The notes under the pieces: generated by a model
Database searches by the model: none
What the model saw: only the letters and a program-made list of their open reading frames with translations
Told to the model about the DNA's origin: nothing
Source of the DNA: JAICLL01 sp035252155
GTDB lineage: Bacteria > Planctomycetota > Planctomycetia > Pirellulales > JAICIG01
Length of the DNA: 45,786 nucleotides
Direction: 5' to 3'
NCBI GenBank assembly: GCA_035252155.1
Contig: DATFDL010000744.1
Coordinates: forward strand, 1-45,786
Part shown: piece after piece, positions 17,532 to 31,100 of the stretch
How the letters are laid out: every line of letters starts with the position of its first letter
Position numbering within the stretch: position 1 is the first letter of the stretch
Position numbers and translations under genes: made by a program

Positions 17532-18578
17532 ATGATCGGCCGACTTCGCGCCTGCGGGTGCTGGATTGTGTGTGTCGGGGTTTTTGCTCCCCGTGCCGCC
17601 ACGGCGCAGCCCGCCTCCTCTCTGCTCGACCATCTTCAACTGCACGCCTCGGCCGCGCTGCTCGACGAGCTTTCGCGGCAAACGGTCGACGAGGAGCTCG
17701 CGGTGCGTGACTCCATCTTGGGCGTGCCCATCGAGGGCCGCGCGCGGGTGACCGGGTCGACGCATTTGCGGCTCTTGCCCGACGCCGAGCGGGCTGTCTT
17801 CGAGGTGATTTTTCGAGGCACCGCCAAATCGGCGACCACCGGCCGCACGCCGCCGGTGTCGATTCACAGCGACGCCCAGACTCGGTTCACGCTGACCAAG
17901 CGCTTTTATCTGGACGACGCGGGTCTGAAGGCGCAACCGGCGAGCTGCCGCGCCGAGACCCACTCGGTGGTTACAGCCATTGACGCCGACTGGCACGGCT
18001 TGCGCGGGTGGTTCGTGCGCCGGCTGGCTTCGCGCCGCGTCGAGAGCTCGCACGAAGAAGCTGATGAGATTGCCGCACGCCACGCCGAGCGCGACTTGGG
18101 GCGTTCGTTCGACCGGCGTTGCACCGCGTTGATCGAGCAGGCCAACGCCATGCTGGCCAGCCGCTGGTTGCGCGGGGGGGAGGGCCCGGCGATGCGGCGG
18201 CTTTGCTTCCATACGACGGCCGACCGACTCTATGCGGGCGTGGCGCCGTCGGGGGAACAAGGTAGCCCAGCGACGTTCGATTCGATGGGCGACGCGGCGG
18301 CGGTACTAGCCGTTCCGGTCCAGGCGTTGAGTGTCGCGCAATCGTGGCAGCTTTTGGGCGCGTGGCTGCGCGAGGGCGTTGTGGGGCTGGCCCGCGAATT
18401 GGCGGGCCAGCCGCTTTCGCCCGAGGCGGTGGCTTGGCTGACGAGCTCCGGCGGCGTTGGGCCGCGGCTGTCGCCGGCGCCGTCGCTGGCCGACGGCTGG
18501 TTCCGCTTGACGATGCAACCCGCCACAGCGCCGTCCGCGAACGCCACCCCGCTGACGGTCGCCCGCCGAGCGCCGTAA
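17532..18578 (+). CDS. Secreted protein of unknown function
   Basis: This 348-residue protein starts at the ATG at 17532 (MIGRLRAC). A signal peptide covers residues 1 to about 25 (WIVCVGVFAPRAATAQ). The mature part is mixed alpha/beta, with a hydrophobic stretch near residue 55 and an Arg-rich central helix region. I recognise no catalytic motif and no named domain. It resembles long secreted proteins confined to planctomycetes. An upstream in-frame ATG at 17490 would put 14 residues before the signal peptide. It stands alone; the stop is followed directly by a repeat fragment (18579-18609). Confidence 0.7.
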   Translation: MIGRLRACGCWIVCVGVFAPRAATAQPASSLLDHLQLHASAALLDELSRQTVDEELAVRDSILGVPIEGRARVTGSTHLRLLPDAERAVFEVIFRGTAKSATTGRTPPVSIHSDAQTRFTLTKRFYLDDAGLKAQPASCRAETHSVVTAIDADWHGLRGWFVRRLASRRVESSHEEADEIAARHAERDLGRSFDRRCTALIEQANAMLASRWLRGGEGPAMRRLCFHTTADRLYAGVAPSGEQGSPATFDSMGDAAAVLAVPVQALSVAQSWQLLGAWLREGVVGLARELAGQPLSPEAVAWLTSSGGVGPRLSPAPSLADGWFRLTMQPATAPSANATPLTVARRAP

Positions 18579-18609
18579 GGAAACACTTTCGGAAGCCGGT
18601 GTTCCCTAC
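18579..18609 (-). repeat. Single GTAG-headed palindrome, GGGAAC family, inverted
   Basis: On the minus strand the element starts GTAGGGAACACCGG and folds with GTGTTTCC. It is the same family as the plus-strand copy at 32899-32925. It lies immediately after the stop codon of the preceding gene. Confidence 0.5.
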
Positions 18610-18689
18610 AGAGCCGCTGGCGCGAAAGCCGGGGCATCGGCAAGCCTCTGCCCCAGCCACCTGATGGATCGGAAACGCCAGCCGTTATT

Positions 18690-18758
18690 TTCTTAACAGG
18701 ACCTCTTGTCAAGCGTCGCCGGCGGCGGTAGGATGCCGGTATCTGTTAAAGAACTAAC
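18690..18758 (+). promoter_or_regulatory. blaI-type promoter flanked by inverted half-sites
   Basis: TTGTCA (18706-18711) and TAGGAT (18729-18734) are 17 nt apart. TTCTTAACAG (18690-18699) lies before the -35. Its near inverted copy CTGTTAAAGAA (18743-18753) lies at the expected transcription start, where GTTA-N6-TAAC is also seen. The layout suggests autoregulation by the encoded BlaI-like repressor. Confidence 0.55.
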
Positions 18759-18768
18759 GGATTGTCCC

Positions 18769-19167
18769 ATGCCCCGCCCGACTTCCGACCTGCCGACCCA
18801 ACGCGAAGCCCAACTGCTCGAAGCCCTCTGGAAGCTCGGTCCCGCCACGGCCGAGCAGATTCGCGCCGCCCTGGCCGACGAACCGCACGACTCGACCGTC
18901 CGCACGCTGCTGCGCGTGTTGGAGAGCAAAGGCTACGTCGAGCACGACGTGCGGGGAAAATCGTACGTCTACCGGGCGGCGGTGCCCCGCGCCAAAGCCC
19001 AACGGGCGGCTGTTCGCCGCTTTGTCAGCCGGTTGTTCGGCGGCTCGGCCGAAGACCTGGTGCTAAGGCTCCTGGAAAACGAACAGATCACGCCGGAACA
19101 ACTCGACCGGATCCGCAAATCGACGCTCGCGTCGCGCCGCTCGCGCCGCAACAAAAACGCCACGTAA
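18769..19167 (+). CDS. BlaI/MecI/CopY family transcriptional repressor
   Basis: This 132-residue winged-helix protein starts at the ATG at 18769 (MPRPTSDL). The family pattern is clear: LPTQREAQLLEALWKLGPATAEQIRAAL, then STVRTLLRVLESKGYVEHD as recognition helix and wing, and a C-terminal dimerisation helix region. It normally represses its own operon until cleaved by a partner M56 peptidase. The next gene encodes such a peptidase. Two upstream in-frame ATGs (18706, 18733) fall in the promoter, which supports the 18769 start. The tail is rich in Arg and Lys. Confidence 0.93.
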   Translation: MPRPTSDLPTQREAQLLEALWKLGPATAEQIRAALADEPHDSTVRTLLRVLESKGYVEHDVRGKSYVYRAAVPRAKAQRAAVRRFVSRLFGGSAEDLVLRLLENEQITPEQLDRIRKSTLASRRSRRNKNAT

Positions 19168-22100
19168 AGGAGGTTCGCCATGATCGACCGCTTCTGGGGC
19201 CTGCTCGCTGAGATTGATCTGCTTGTTTCGCTCGGGGCCGAAGTGGCGCTGAAAGCCACCGTGCTTTGCCTGGCGGCGTTCGCGGCCGACCGGTTGCTCG
19301 GCCGGCGCCTGCTGGCCCGGTCCGCCTTATGGCACGGCTGTCTGTTGGGCCTGCTGTTGCTTATCCCCGCCACGGCGTGTCTTCCGCAATGGAGCGTGGC
19401 CTGTCTGCCCGGCGACAAGGCGCGCATCGGGTTGTCCGATCCATCGGTGACTGGGCGTTCAATAACGACTTCGCGCGATGAGGCCAGCTTCATGTCGCAG
19501 GTGCAGGCCGTGGAACCGCGTTCTTTCGCGGAGCGAAAGACGACATTGGCTGAGCCAGCGGCGACGACCAGCGCGGAAACGCCGCCCATCGACGGGCGGC
19601 GGTGGTCGCTGATTGCCGTGGCGAGCGTCTATCTGGCGGGCGTCGGGCTCTTGCTGGTCCGGCTGCTCGGTTCGTGGCGGCGTGCCACTGGTCTCGTGCG
19701 GTCGAGCGCCGCAGTCACCGATGCCGATTGGAACCGCGCACTCGATGAGGAGCGACGCCGGTTGGGTGTGGCCCATCGAGTCGAGCTGCGCAGCTCTGCG
19801 GAGATTGGCGTGCCGCTATTTGTCGGCTGGCGGCGGCCGACGATTCTCTTGCCCGAGAGTCTGGCACGTTCGGCCAATCGCGCAACCATGCGGGCGGCGT
19901 TGCTGCACGAGTTGGCTCACGCCCGCCGCGGCGATTACGCCTGGAACCTGCTGTTGCGACTGGCGCAAGCGATCTATTGGCCGCATCCGTTGGTTTGGCT
20001 GGCGGGCAAAACGATCGCTCGCCTGCGCGAGGAGGCGTGCGACCGGGTCTGCCTGTTTTGGCTGGGCGATGCGGCGGCTTATCGCGAAACCCTGGTTGAA
20101 TTGGCCACGGGGCTGGTGCGCCGTCCGGTGGCGAGTCTGGGCATGGCGATCACCCGCTCGACTCGGCTCGAGCGCCGTTTGGCTCAACTCGAATGCGGAG
20201 CGGCATTGCCGCGCTGCCTGTTGAATTGGCCGGTTCGCGCCGGCCTGGCCTGCCTCATTCTGTTTTGCGCCGGCGCGTTGGCCACGCTACACCTGGAGCG
20301 TTTGGCAGTCGCATTCGGCGAAGAACCGTCGGCCAAAAAACCGGCCGCCGATCGGCCGGCCGACCCGACAAAACCCGAAAGCGACTCGCAACCAGACAAC
20401 AAGACCAAGGCCGAAGAGAAGCCCAAGGGCGAGAACGACATCGATCGCACGGAGGCCACGGAAGCCAAGCGGCCCGCCACCACAGACGAGCAACCCGTCA
20501 AGGTGCGGGTTGCAAAAGTCAAGCGTGAAGACTTTGTCGTTCAGACCGCGCAGCCCTGCGAGCTTGTGCCTTGGCGCACTGTGCAGTTGTACTCCCGCGC
20601 GTCGGGCGTCATCACTCGGCGCAACGTCGAGCTGGGCGATCGCGTGAAGAAAGGCGACGTGCTGGCTGAGATCGATGCGCCAGAGATCGCCGAGGAAGTA
20701 TTGATCGCCCAGGCCGAAGCCGACGAGGCCGAGGCCACCAACTTTCAGGCCAAGGCCAGCGTCGAAGTAGCGGAGGCGAATATCGCCGAGGCCAAGGCCA
20801 TGATCGATCAGAACAGCGCTGAGCGAGAGGCCAGCGAGAGCAAAGTAAAGTACCGAGTCAAGGCGCTTGAGCGGATGAAGAAACTCGTCGAAGAGCGCTC
20901 GGTCGAGTCAACAGCAGTCGACGAACAGGAAGAGCAAGTGAACGCGGCCCAGTCCGAGTTGCGGTCGGTTGTCAGTTCCCGCAAAGCCGCCGAAGCGAAC
21001 TTGAGCCGCGCGGCGGCCCAGTACGAGGCGGCCAAGGCGAATCTACACGTCGCCAAGCTCCGCGCCGCCGCCGCGCAGCGCCATTTGGAGCGCATTCGGC
21101 AACACACCGAGTATCTGCAGATTCGTGCGCCGATTGACGGGGCGATCGCAGAGATCAGCGCGAACGTCGGCTTGGTGACCGCCGGCAGCGGCAAAGGCGA
21201 GCCACTGTTTGTGGTCTCGGGCATCGATCTGCTTAAAGCGGTCGCCAATGTGCCCGAGCGTGACGCACTGAGGATTAAGGCCGGCGATGCGGCAACGGTC
21301 CGCTTCGATGCGTTGCCGGATCGCCCGATCACCGCCAAGGTGAGCCGCATGGCCTATGCGATTGATCCGGGTACCCGTACCTTGCGGACCGAAATCGACC
21401 TGAGCAATCCCGAAGGACTATTGCGCCCCGGCATGTTCGGCGCGGTCGCCATTCCTTTGGAGACGCGTCGCAATGTGCTCACAATACGGCGATCCGCGTT
21501 CGTTCGTTCACAAAATGGAGGTAATTTAGTCTACCGCGTGGTCGAGGGGCGCGTCGCCGAAACTCCGGTCCGGCTGCGAGGGGGCGGGGGAGATGCCTAC
21601 GAGGTTCTCGAAGGGCTGGCCGAAAGCGACATCGTGATCACCAAGTTTATGGGAAAATGGAGAAATGGCTTACCAGTGGAGATCGTCGAAGACGACGACG
21701 CGCCGTAGCTGAATTCGTGAGAATTCTGGTGGCAACTCGCACCCGCACCCGACTTCTCACGAAGTCGGTTACAGGCAGGTGGGCAGCGCCGGCTAATCCG
21801 GCTCAGCCAGTGGCTGCTTCGCCAGCGGTTGGCCTTCGGTGATTCGCAAAAACTGATCGGCGGCCACGTCGTCGAACGTCTGCTCCTCGCCCGAGGGCCA
21901 GCGGACCACAAGCTTTTCGAGCCGCTCGAACGAGCCAAGGCCCCAGTGAATGCGCGGGTCGCTCGACGAGAGATAGCTCGAAGCCGGTGTCACCTCGCTG
22001 ATCCACACCTCGCCGCCCGCGTGGCCCACGACCCGCGCTCCGTAGGCAAAGACGTTGGGCGCTGCGGCGCGCAGATCGAGCGACAGCCAGTGATGCGGCG

Positions 22101-25100
22101 TCTGCGAGCGGTTTTCCAAAAGCATCGGCGGCCCCTCGAAATCGACCACCAGCAGGTCGACCCGGCCGTCGTTGTTGAAATCACCCGTCGCTGAGCCGCG
22201 GCCCACCAAAGGACGCTTGAGTTCGCTGTCCAGCGCGGGCACCAGGTCGACGAAGCGGGCGCCTTCCAAGCTGCGAAAGAGCATAATCGGCTGGCGGAAG
22301 TCGGCCCCCTTTTCCATATCGGCGATGTTGTCGTAGACGTGCCCATTGGTGTAAGAGATGTCGGGCCAGCGGTCGTTGTCCATGTCGATCCACTTGGCGC
22401 CGAAGCCCAGGCGGTTGCAGGTGCTCAGGGTGATGCCGGTCAGGTTGCCGACCTCCAAAAAAAAGCCACCGCCTTCATTGCGGTAGATGGCAAAGCAGTT
22501 TTTCTGAAAGTCGGTCACCGTCAGGTCGAGCAGGCCGTTGCGGTCGAAGTCGGCCCAGTCGGCGCCCATCGCGGCCATCGGCTTGTATTCGCGGCCAACC
22601 GACAGGCCGCTCATCTCGCCCACGTTCTCGAACCGCATCTGGCCTTGATTGTGCATCATCTCGGCCTTCGTGCCGTCGTTGCCGATGTAAAAATCCATCC
22701 GGTTGTCGTCGTCGTAATCGGTGAACGCCAGCACTAAGGCCACGCCACTGGTGGTGCTCATGCCCGAAGTCTCGGAGTCGATCAGTTCAAACCCGCGCTC
22801 GCCGTTGTTCCGCCAGACTTCGCCAAACTCGGGCTCATACTCGCGGGGCGGGCAGCCCGAAAGTACGCCCGGATGCAGCTCGCAATACTGTTTCACTTCG
22901 GGGCCAAACACCACGTAGTTGAGCACCACCAGGTCGAGATCGCCGTCGTTATCCAGATCCATCCAGCCGGCGCTGGAGCCCCAGTGTTCGTGATTGAACG
23001 GATCGAGCGCGACTTGTCCGGTCACCTCCTCGAAGCGTTGGCCGGCGGCGTTGCGCAGCAGGGCCAGTCGATGAAAACCGGTGAGCAACAGATCGAGCCA
23101 ACCGTCGCCGTCATAATCGCCCACGGCGCAGCCGATCCAGTCTTCGGCGCGGGTGAGCGTCAGGCCCGCCTCCGCCGAAACATCTTCAAACTGCTGGCCC
23201 TGGATGTTGCGGTAGAGAATGGCGTGCGGGTCGGCCACCAGCAGCGCGTCGAGCCAGCCGTCGTTGTCGTAGTCGAAAAACGCGCAGCCGCAGCCAAAGG
23301 CCTCGCGTGCCCGCATGGGCCGCGGCTGATTTGGCCAGGTGAAGCTAATTCCCTTTTGCCGCGTCACGTCGGCAAAGTCGATGCCGGCCGTGTCGGGCGG
23401 TCCCGCGGTTTCGGGGCGTGCCGCTGATTCTTCGCTGCCCGGCGAAGTTTGGCGGCAATTCGACCCCGTCAAGAAAACGCCGGCCCCCAAGACCACCAAC
23501 GAGGCCAATGCACCGGTCTTCCAGCCAAAACGCCGGCGACGCGGGGGGGCAAGAGCAGCGACCGTATCAGACATGGAGCGAATGACCGCGTGATAAAGCG
23601 ACAGAACTCTCATTGTAGCCTAAGCGGTGGCCGGCGGAATGGCCACTGCACCGCACTCGGCCACTGCACCACAAGGGGCCCGGCGGTTACAATGCAAGTG
23701 TCCATGATCGAATTGACCCATCAGCCCATCGACCCGACCGCGGTTATCGACCGGGTGAGTTCGCCCCTGGCGGGGGCGGTGGTCTTATTTTTGGGGACGA
23801 CCCGCGAGTGGACTGGCCCCCGGCAAACGGCCTCGCTCGACTACGAATGCTATCCCGAGATGGCCCGTGTTAAGTTGGCCGAGCTCGAAACCGAAGCTCG
23901 GCGGCGGTGGCCCTTGGTGGAATGTGTCGTCGTGCATCGGCTGGGCCACCTGAAGTTGGGCGAAGCCAGCGTGGCGGTGGCGGTCAGCAGCGCTCATCGG
24001 CAGGCGGCATTCGAGGCGGGGCAATGGCTGATCGACACGTTGAAACAGGTGGCGCCCATTTGGAAAAAAGAGAACTTGGCCGACGGCACCGTGGAGTGGG
24101 TCCATCCGGGACTGGAAAGCAATGTCGCAGGCTGATTACTCACCGCTGATCGACCAATTCGGCCGCGTGCACAGCGACTTGCGGATCAGCGTCACCGACC
24201 GCTGCAATATCCGCTGCTTTTATTGCATGCCGGCCGGACCGGTGCGGTTCAAGCCGCGGAACGAGCTGCTGACGTTTGAAGAGATCGAGCGGTTTGTGAG
24301 CGTGGTCGCCCGGTTGGGGATCCGCAAACTGCGATTGACCGGCGGCGAGCCGCTGGTGCGGCACGACCTGCCGCGGTTGATAATCATGCTCGCCCGAGTG
24401 CGTGGCATCGAAGACATTGCGCTGACCACCAACGGTATGCTGCTGCCCGAGCAGGCCGCGCCGCTGCGCGAGGCCGGCTTGCGGCGGCTCAACATCAGTC
24501 TCGACACTCTGAATCCCGAGACGTTCCAAAAAATTTCGCGGCGAGATGGTTTTGAGCAGGTGCTGGCGGGCATCGCCGCCGCGCAAGAAGTCGGCTTCGA
24601 CAAAATCAAGCTCAACGCCGTGGCGATCAAGGGGCTCACCGAACCCGACGTTGTTCCCTTGGGCCGCTTCGCACGCGAGCGCGGCCTCGAGTTGCGATTC
24701 ATCGAATACATGCCGCTCGACGCCGACGGCGCCTGGCAGAACGACCAGGTGCTCTCGGGCGACGAAATCATCGGCATGCTGCAAGCAGAGTTCGGCCCAC
24801 TTGAGCCCGTGCCGCCCGACGACCCGAGCCAACCGGCCACCGACTATCGCTTTATCGATGGCGGCGGGACGGTGGGCTTCATCAATCCGGTGACGCAGCC
24901 GTTTTGCGCCGACTGCAATCGGCTGAGGCTGACGGCCGAAGGGCAGGTGCGCAACTGCCTCTTTTCCACGGTTGAGTGGGACGCGCGCGCCGTGCTCCGC
25001 GGCGGCGGCAGCGACGATGAGCTCGCTGATCTCATCCGTTCGTGCGTGTGGTCCAAAAAGGCCGGGCACGGCATCAACAGCGAAGAATTCATCAAGCCCC

Positions 25101-28100
25101 AGCGGGCCATGTTTCAGATCGGCGGCTAATGCGCGAGCGGATTTACTTCGATCAGGCGGCCACCAGTTGGCCCAAGCCCGAAGCCGTGTATCAGGCGGTC
25201 GATCACTATCAACGCCACCTCGGGGCGGCGGCCGGCCGCGGCTCGTATGCCGAAGCTCAAGAGGCACAGCGGACCGTCGAGGCCGCGCGGCGAGCGGTCG
25301 CCGGGCTGCTGGGCGTCGCTGATCCCCGTCGCGTCATCTTCACGCTCAACGGCACCGACGCGCTAAACGCCGCCATTCAGGGCGCGTTGACGGCGGGCGG
25401 CCATGTCGTGACCACGGTGGCCGACCATAACTCGGTCCTGCGGCCGTTGCGAACGCTCGAAGAAGCCGGCCGCGTGACGGTCACGCGCGTCGCGCTGGGG
25501 CCGTCGGGCGCCGTCGATGTCGATGACATTCGCCGGGCGATCACCCGCCAAACGCGGCTGGTCGTGATGACGCACGCCTCGAATGTCACCGGAGCTTTGC
25601 AGCCGGCGGCCGAGGTGGGCCGGCTCTCTCGGCAGGCCGGCGCTTTGTTCTTGCTCGATGCCGCACAGACGCTCGGCGAGCTGCCTATCGATGTCGAGCA
25701 GCTCAGCGTCGACTTGTTGGCCGCGCCGGGGCACAAAGGGTTGCTCGGTCCCCTGGGCACGGGCGTGTTGTATGTCAGGCCCGGCGTCGAAGAACGCGTG
25801 GCCAGCCTCCGGCAAGGAGGCACCGGCAGCCGCAGCGACGATGATCGGCAGCCCGACACGCTGCCCGACAAATACGAATCGGGCAACCTAAACGTCCCCG
25901 GCATCGTGGGGCTGGGCGCGGGGGTGGCCTGGCTGGCCGAGCATGGCGTGCAGCGGGTTCGAGCGGAGGGGCTTGAGTTGCTCGACCGCCTGCTGAGCAA
26001 ACTCACCGAGGTCCGCGGCATCAAGTTGCATGGACCAGAGAAAGCCGAAGAGCGCGTGCCGGTGGTCAGCCTGACGCTCGCAGGCATCGATCCGCAAGAG
26101 TTAGCCGCGGTGCTCGATTCGACGTATCGCATTCAAGCCCGTTCGGGCTTGCACTGCGCTCCGCTGATGCATCGCCACCTCGGCACACTCGCCGACGGCG
26201 GCACCTTGCGACTCAGCCTGGGCGCCTTGAACACGGCCGAGCAGGTCGATCGCGTGGTCGCGGCTCTGACCGAGATCGCCAGCCAGTTGGTGTAGCAGAA
26301 TTCGTAAGAATTCTGGCGGTGGAGTACTGGTAGCAGAATTCCCGCGGATTCTGGGTGCCACGGCATCCGCCGCGGCGCGGTCAGCATTGGCCCGATGCGC
26401 GACGTAGTTCGCCGCGGCGGACGCCGTGCGGAGTTGGCTTGAGAAGCAGCCACACCAACCCGAAGCGCCAGCGAGGCGGTCGCGTGCGCGTTTCCGGATT
26501 CTCCTCGCTTGCGCTTCGGGTTAGTTTGAATCCGCGGCACCCCGATCAATTCTTCAACCTCTAGAAACCAAGCGTTATGCAAACGCCTGGCGGATCTGCT
26601 CGACATAACGCGGGCATGCTTGCCGCGGGTCTTCCGGCTCTTCGTATTCCAATACGATGTAACCGCGATATCCGGCGTCGCGCACAATTTTGGCCAGCCG
26701 CTTGAAATCGGCGGGCTCTTTCTTGCCCCCGGCCGGATGCATCGAGACCTTGACCTGGACATTCACGGCATAGGGCGCCAGCCGCGCCAGATCGGCATAC
26801 GGATCGGCACTTCTAAAGTTGCCCGTGTCGAGATTCACGCCGAACCACTCGCTCTTCACCGACTGGACCAGTTGCAGCAGGCCGTCAATCGCGGCGGTCA
26901 GCCCACCGTGGTTTTCCAACGCCAGGAACACGCCGTGCTGGCCCGCATATTGGCAGCATTCTTCGATGGCCTCGATTGCCAGGCGGCGGGCGTCGGCTTC
27001 TTCCATGCCCTTCTTCGTATTGCCCGAAAAGATGCGAATGACTGGCGCGCCCAGCAACTCCGCCCGATCGACCCACTGTTTGACCAGGGCGATCTGCTTG
27101 TCGCGTTCGGCGCCGGAGGGATGGCAAAAATCATTGCCGACGGCGGTGCCTGAAATATCGAGACCCAACCGAAACGTTTGCCGCTTCAATTCGCGCAAGT
27201 AATCGGGCGTGGGATTGGCTGGAAAGTAATACGAGGTCAGCTCAGTCCCTTCCAGACCCATCTTGGCGCAATCGTCGATGAAGTCGGCCAGCGTCAGCGA
27301 TGGGTTTTTGCCGGACAGCAAGTTGCGGTAGCTATACGCCGCCAGGCTGAACTTGAACTTCGCCGCTCCTGGCCGTTGAATCGGTTCGATCGCTGCCACC
27401 GGCTGGATCAGCGATCCGCCGGCCAGCGCCGCGCCAGCGGATGCGAGAAAACGTCGTCGTGTGGTGGTTGGGTTCATGGCAAAAAATCCGTTGGCGTGTG
27501 AAGTACGTAAGCAAGTAGGGTGGGCATTGCCCACCAATGCAAATGTGGTGGGCGATGCCCCACCCTACACCTATACCTAGTGGAAACCTGTATGCGTTGA
27601 GCTTACATTAGTGAGGGAAAACGTGCCGGTAAATACCTGCTCCTCTTCAACAACCCTCCAATGATGAATCCTCCCTCACTAAGTTTCTGTCGCCCGGGCC
27701 TCGCTAGTTCTGCATTGGTATTCGTCGCCGCGGTTTCCACCGCCCTGGCCGACGTACCGCGAGCGTTGCCGCCGGGCAAGACGCCGGACGACCAGCGGCT
27801 GGGACCACCGAAGGATCTCGATGGCTATTTTCCGCTGACCGTGCCCGGCAGCGTCGAGCAGTGGAATCAGCGCGCCGAACGCGTGCGCCGGCAGATCAAA
27901 GTTGCCACCGGGATATGGCCCATGCCCACCAGCACGCCGCTGAATGCGGTCGTTCACGGCGCGGTCCAACGCGAAGGATACACCGTCGAACGAGTTTATC
28001 TGGAAAGCTATCCGGGGCATTTTGTCACCGGCAATCTCTATCGGCCGCTCGGACGCACCGGCAAGCTGCCGGCGGTGCTTTGCCCGCACGGGCATTGGGC

Positions 28101-31100
28101 CAACGGGCGGTTCTTCGATGCCGGCGTCGATGCGGCCCGGCGGCAGATCACCGAGGGGGCCGAGCGGTTTGTCAACAGCGGCCGGTTTCCACTGCAAGCC
28201 CGGTGCGTGCAGTTGGCCCGGATGGGTTGCATCGTGTTCCATTACGATATGATCGGCCGCGCGGACAGTTTGCAGCTCTCGGGCGAATTGGTCCATGGCT
28301 ATGCCAAGCAACGCCCGACAATGGACACCAGTGAGAACTGGGGCTTTTATAGTACGCAAGCCGAGTTGCGGCAGCAGTCGATTATGGGCCTGCAAACGTA
28401 CAACTCGGTGCGAGCGCTCGATTGGATCAGCCAGCTTCCCGAAGTCGATGTCAAGCGCATCGGCGTGACGGGCGCCAGCGGCGGCGGCACACAGACGTTT
28501 ATTCTGGGCGCGGTCGATCCGCGGCCCGCCGTGGCGTTTCCCGCCGTGATGGTTTCGACCGCCATGCAAGGCGGCTGCACCTGCGAAAACTGCAGCCTGC
28601 TGCGGATCGACACCGGCAATATCGAAATCGCCGGGCTGTTCGCCCCCAAGCCGCTGGGCATGACCGGCGCCGACGACTGGACCAAGGAGATCGCCACCAA
28701 GGGGCTGCCCGAGTTGCAGCAACTCTACAAGCTGCTCGGCGCCGATGGCAAAGTGATGGCCAAGCCGCTCGTACACTTCCCGCACAACTACAATTATGTG
28801 AGCCGGGCGGTGATGTACAGTTGGTTCAACAAGCACCTGGGGCTGGGCGAACACGACCCAATCGTCGAAGAAGATTTTGTGCCGCTGTCGATCGCCGAGA
28901 TGACGGTGTGGGACACATCGCATCCCAAGCCGCCCGCGGGCGACGACTACGAGCGCAGCCTGGTCAAGTATCTCACCGACGACGCCCAGCGGCAGATGGC
29001 CGCCCTGACGCCGAAAGACGCCACCTCGCTGGCCAAGTACCGCGAGGTCGTCGGCGGGGCGGTTGACGTCCTGATCGGGCACAGTTTGTCCGACATCGGC
29101 ACGCCCGAGTTCGACAAGACCGCCGAGCAGGATCGCGGCGACTATCTGCAGTTTGTCGGCGTGCTGCGCAATCCGCTGCACGGTCAACAGTTGCCGGCGC
29201 TGTTTCTAGAGCCGAAAAACTGGAATAAGCGGGTGGTGATCTGGATCAGCGAGTCCGGCAAGGCGGGGCTACTTGATGAGGCCGGCAATCCCATGCCCGA
29301 AATCGCCCGATTGTTGGCGGGCGGCAACGCGCTGGCGAGCGTCGATTTACTTGGCCAGGGTGAGTTTCTCGCAGCCGGACAAGCGCCGCTGAAGAACCGG
29401 CGGGTGAAGAATCCGCGCGAATTCGCGGGGTTCACCTACGGCTATAACCACGCGCTCTTTGCCGACCGCGTCCACGACGTGCTGGCGTTGATCTCGTTCG
29501 TCAAGAACAACGAACGCAAGCCCGAATACATCGACCTGGTGGGACTGGGCGGCGCGGGCCGCTGGGCAGCCGCCGCCGCGGCGCAGGCGGGCGACGCCAT
29601 TGACCGCGTGGCCCTCGACACAGCGGGTTTTCGGTTCCGAAATCTCAAGAGCTTTGACGACGCCGACTTTTTGCCCGGCAGCGTCAAGTATGGCGATCTG
29701 CCGGCCTTCATCGCTTTGATCGCGCCGCATCCACTATGGCTGACCGGCGAGACGGTGGCGCCCGCGCCCGTCGACGAGGCGTATGCCGCGGCAGGCAAGT
29801 CCGGCAATTTCACGGTCTATATCGGCGACAAAAAAGAGGCGGCCGAAAAGGCAATTGACTGGCTGCTGAAGCAGTAGAACGGAATTCATTCCGTTCTGTT
29901 GCGTTCTACGGGCGGCGGCTCAATGCCGCACGTTCGCGGCGGCCGGCGTTGGGCGATGCCAAGTGAATCCAACGGGAGACGAGTTTGTCCAGCTCGCCAT
30001 CGAGCCAGGTGGCAAAGGGTGCTAAAAAGTCGTCGGTCTCGACGGGCAGGCCAAACCGCCGATCGTGGTCGACCGTCGGTCGGGGCCGGCTGCCCGATTT
30101 GGATGCTTGGCTCATCGTTGCGCTCCCAGAAGATATGGTCGTTGGCCGCCGCAGGCTGTTTGGCCGTTTATGGCAGCAACGTCTGCCGCTGGGAGAGAGA
30201 GCTATTCTCATGCCAGCAGGCCGATCCCTACGATTGACACGGCCGGCATCCGGCGGGTTCGCGCTCGCAAATGGGCTTGCGGCCGAGGCTTACACACGGG
30301 CGTCGCGGCCCCGTCTCGACCACGCGTTAGTGGGCCCGGAAAACAACCCCTGTTGCGCTATCGCGACAGTTTGTGCAAAACGCAGCGCGTTCGGCAATCC
30401 GGCATTACACCAACCCGAAGCGCAAGCGAGCACGTTCGGCGGTCCACGCCTCGCTTGCGCACGGGTTAGTGTCGGCAGGCGAAAACGCTTGCACGGCCGT
30501 AGACCATTACCTATGATGCGGTCGATACATCACTAAGCGTTGATGGGTGCTTCGGCGCCTGCGGGACAGAGTGTGCAGGAGACCAACCGCATGTTGACCA
30601 TCCTTGGCAAACCGGCCGGCGGGTTTTGCGACGGCTTGAGCCGCCGCAGCTTCTTGAAGATCGGCGGCATGGCGCTGGGCGGGCTGTCGCTGCCGCAGTT
30701 GCTGGCCGCCGAGGCCCAGGCTGGCGTCGGCCGGTCGCACAAAGCGATCATCAACATCTTCTTGCCCGGCGGCCCGCCCCACCTCGATATGTGGGACATC
30801 AAGACCGAGGCCCCGGCCGAGATTCGCGGCGAGTTTTCGGCCATCCCGACCAAGGTGCCGGGCATCGAAATCAGCGAGATGTTTCCGCGGATCGCCTCGA
30901 TGATGGATAAGTTCGTGCCCATCCGCACGATCGTCGGAGCGTTCGGCGGGCACGATGGCTATCAGTGCATGACCGGCCGCGTGCCGAACAACCCGCCCGG
31001 CGGCGGCTGGCCCGCCATGGGCGCCTGGGTGTCGAAGGTCCAGGGCGCCGTGCGGCCCGGCGTGCCGCCGCACCTCTCACTGATGTATAAGACGGGCGCC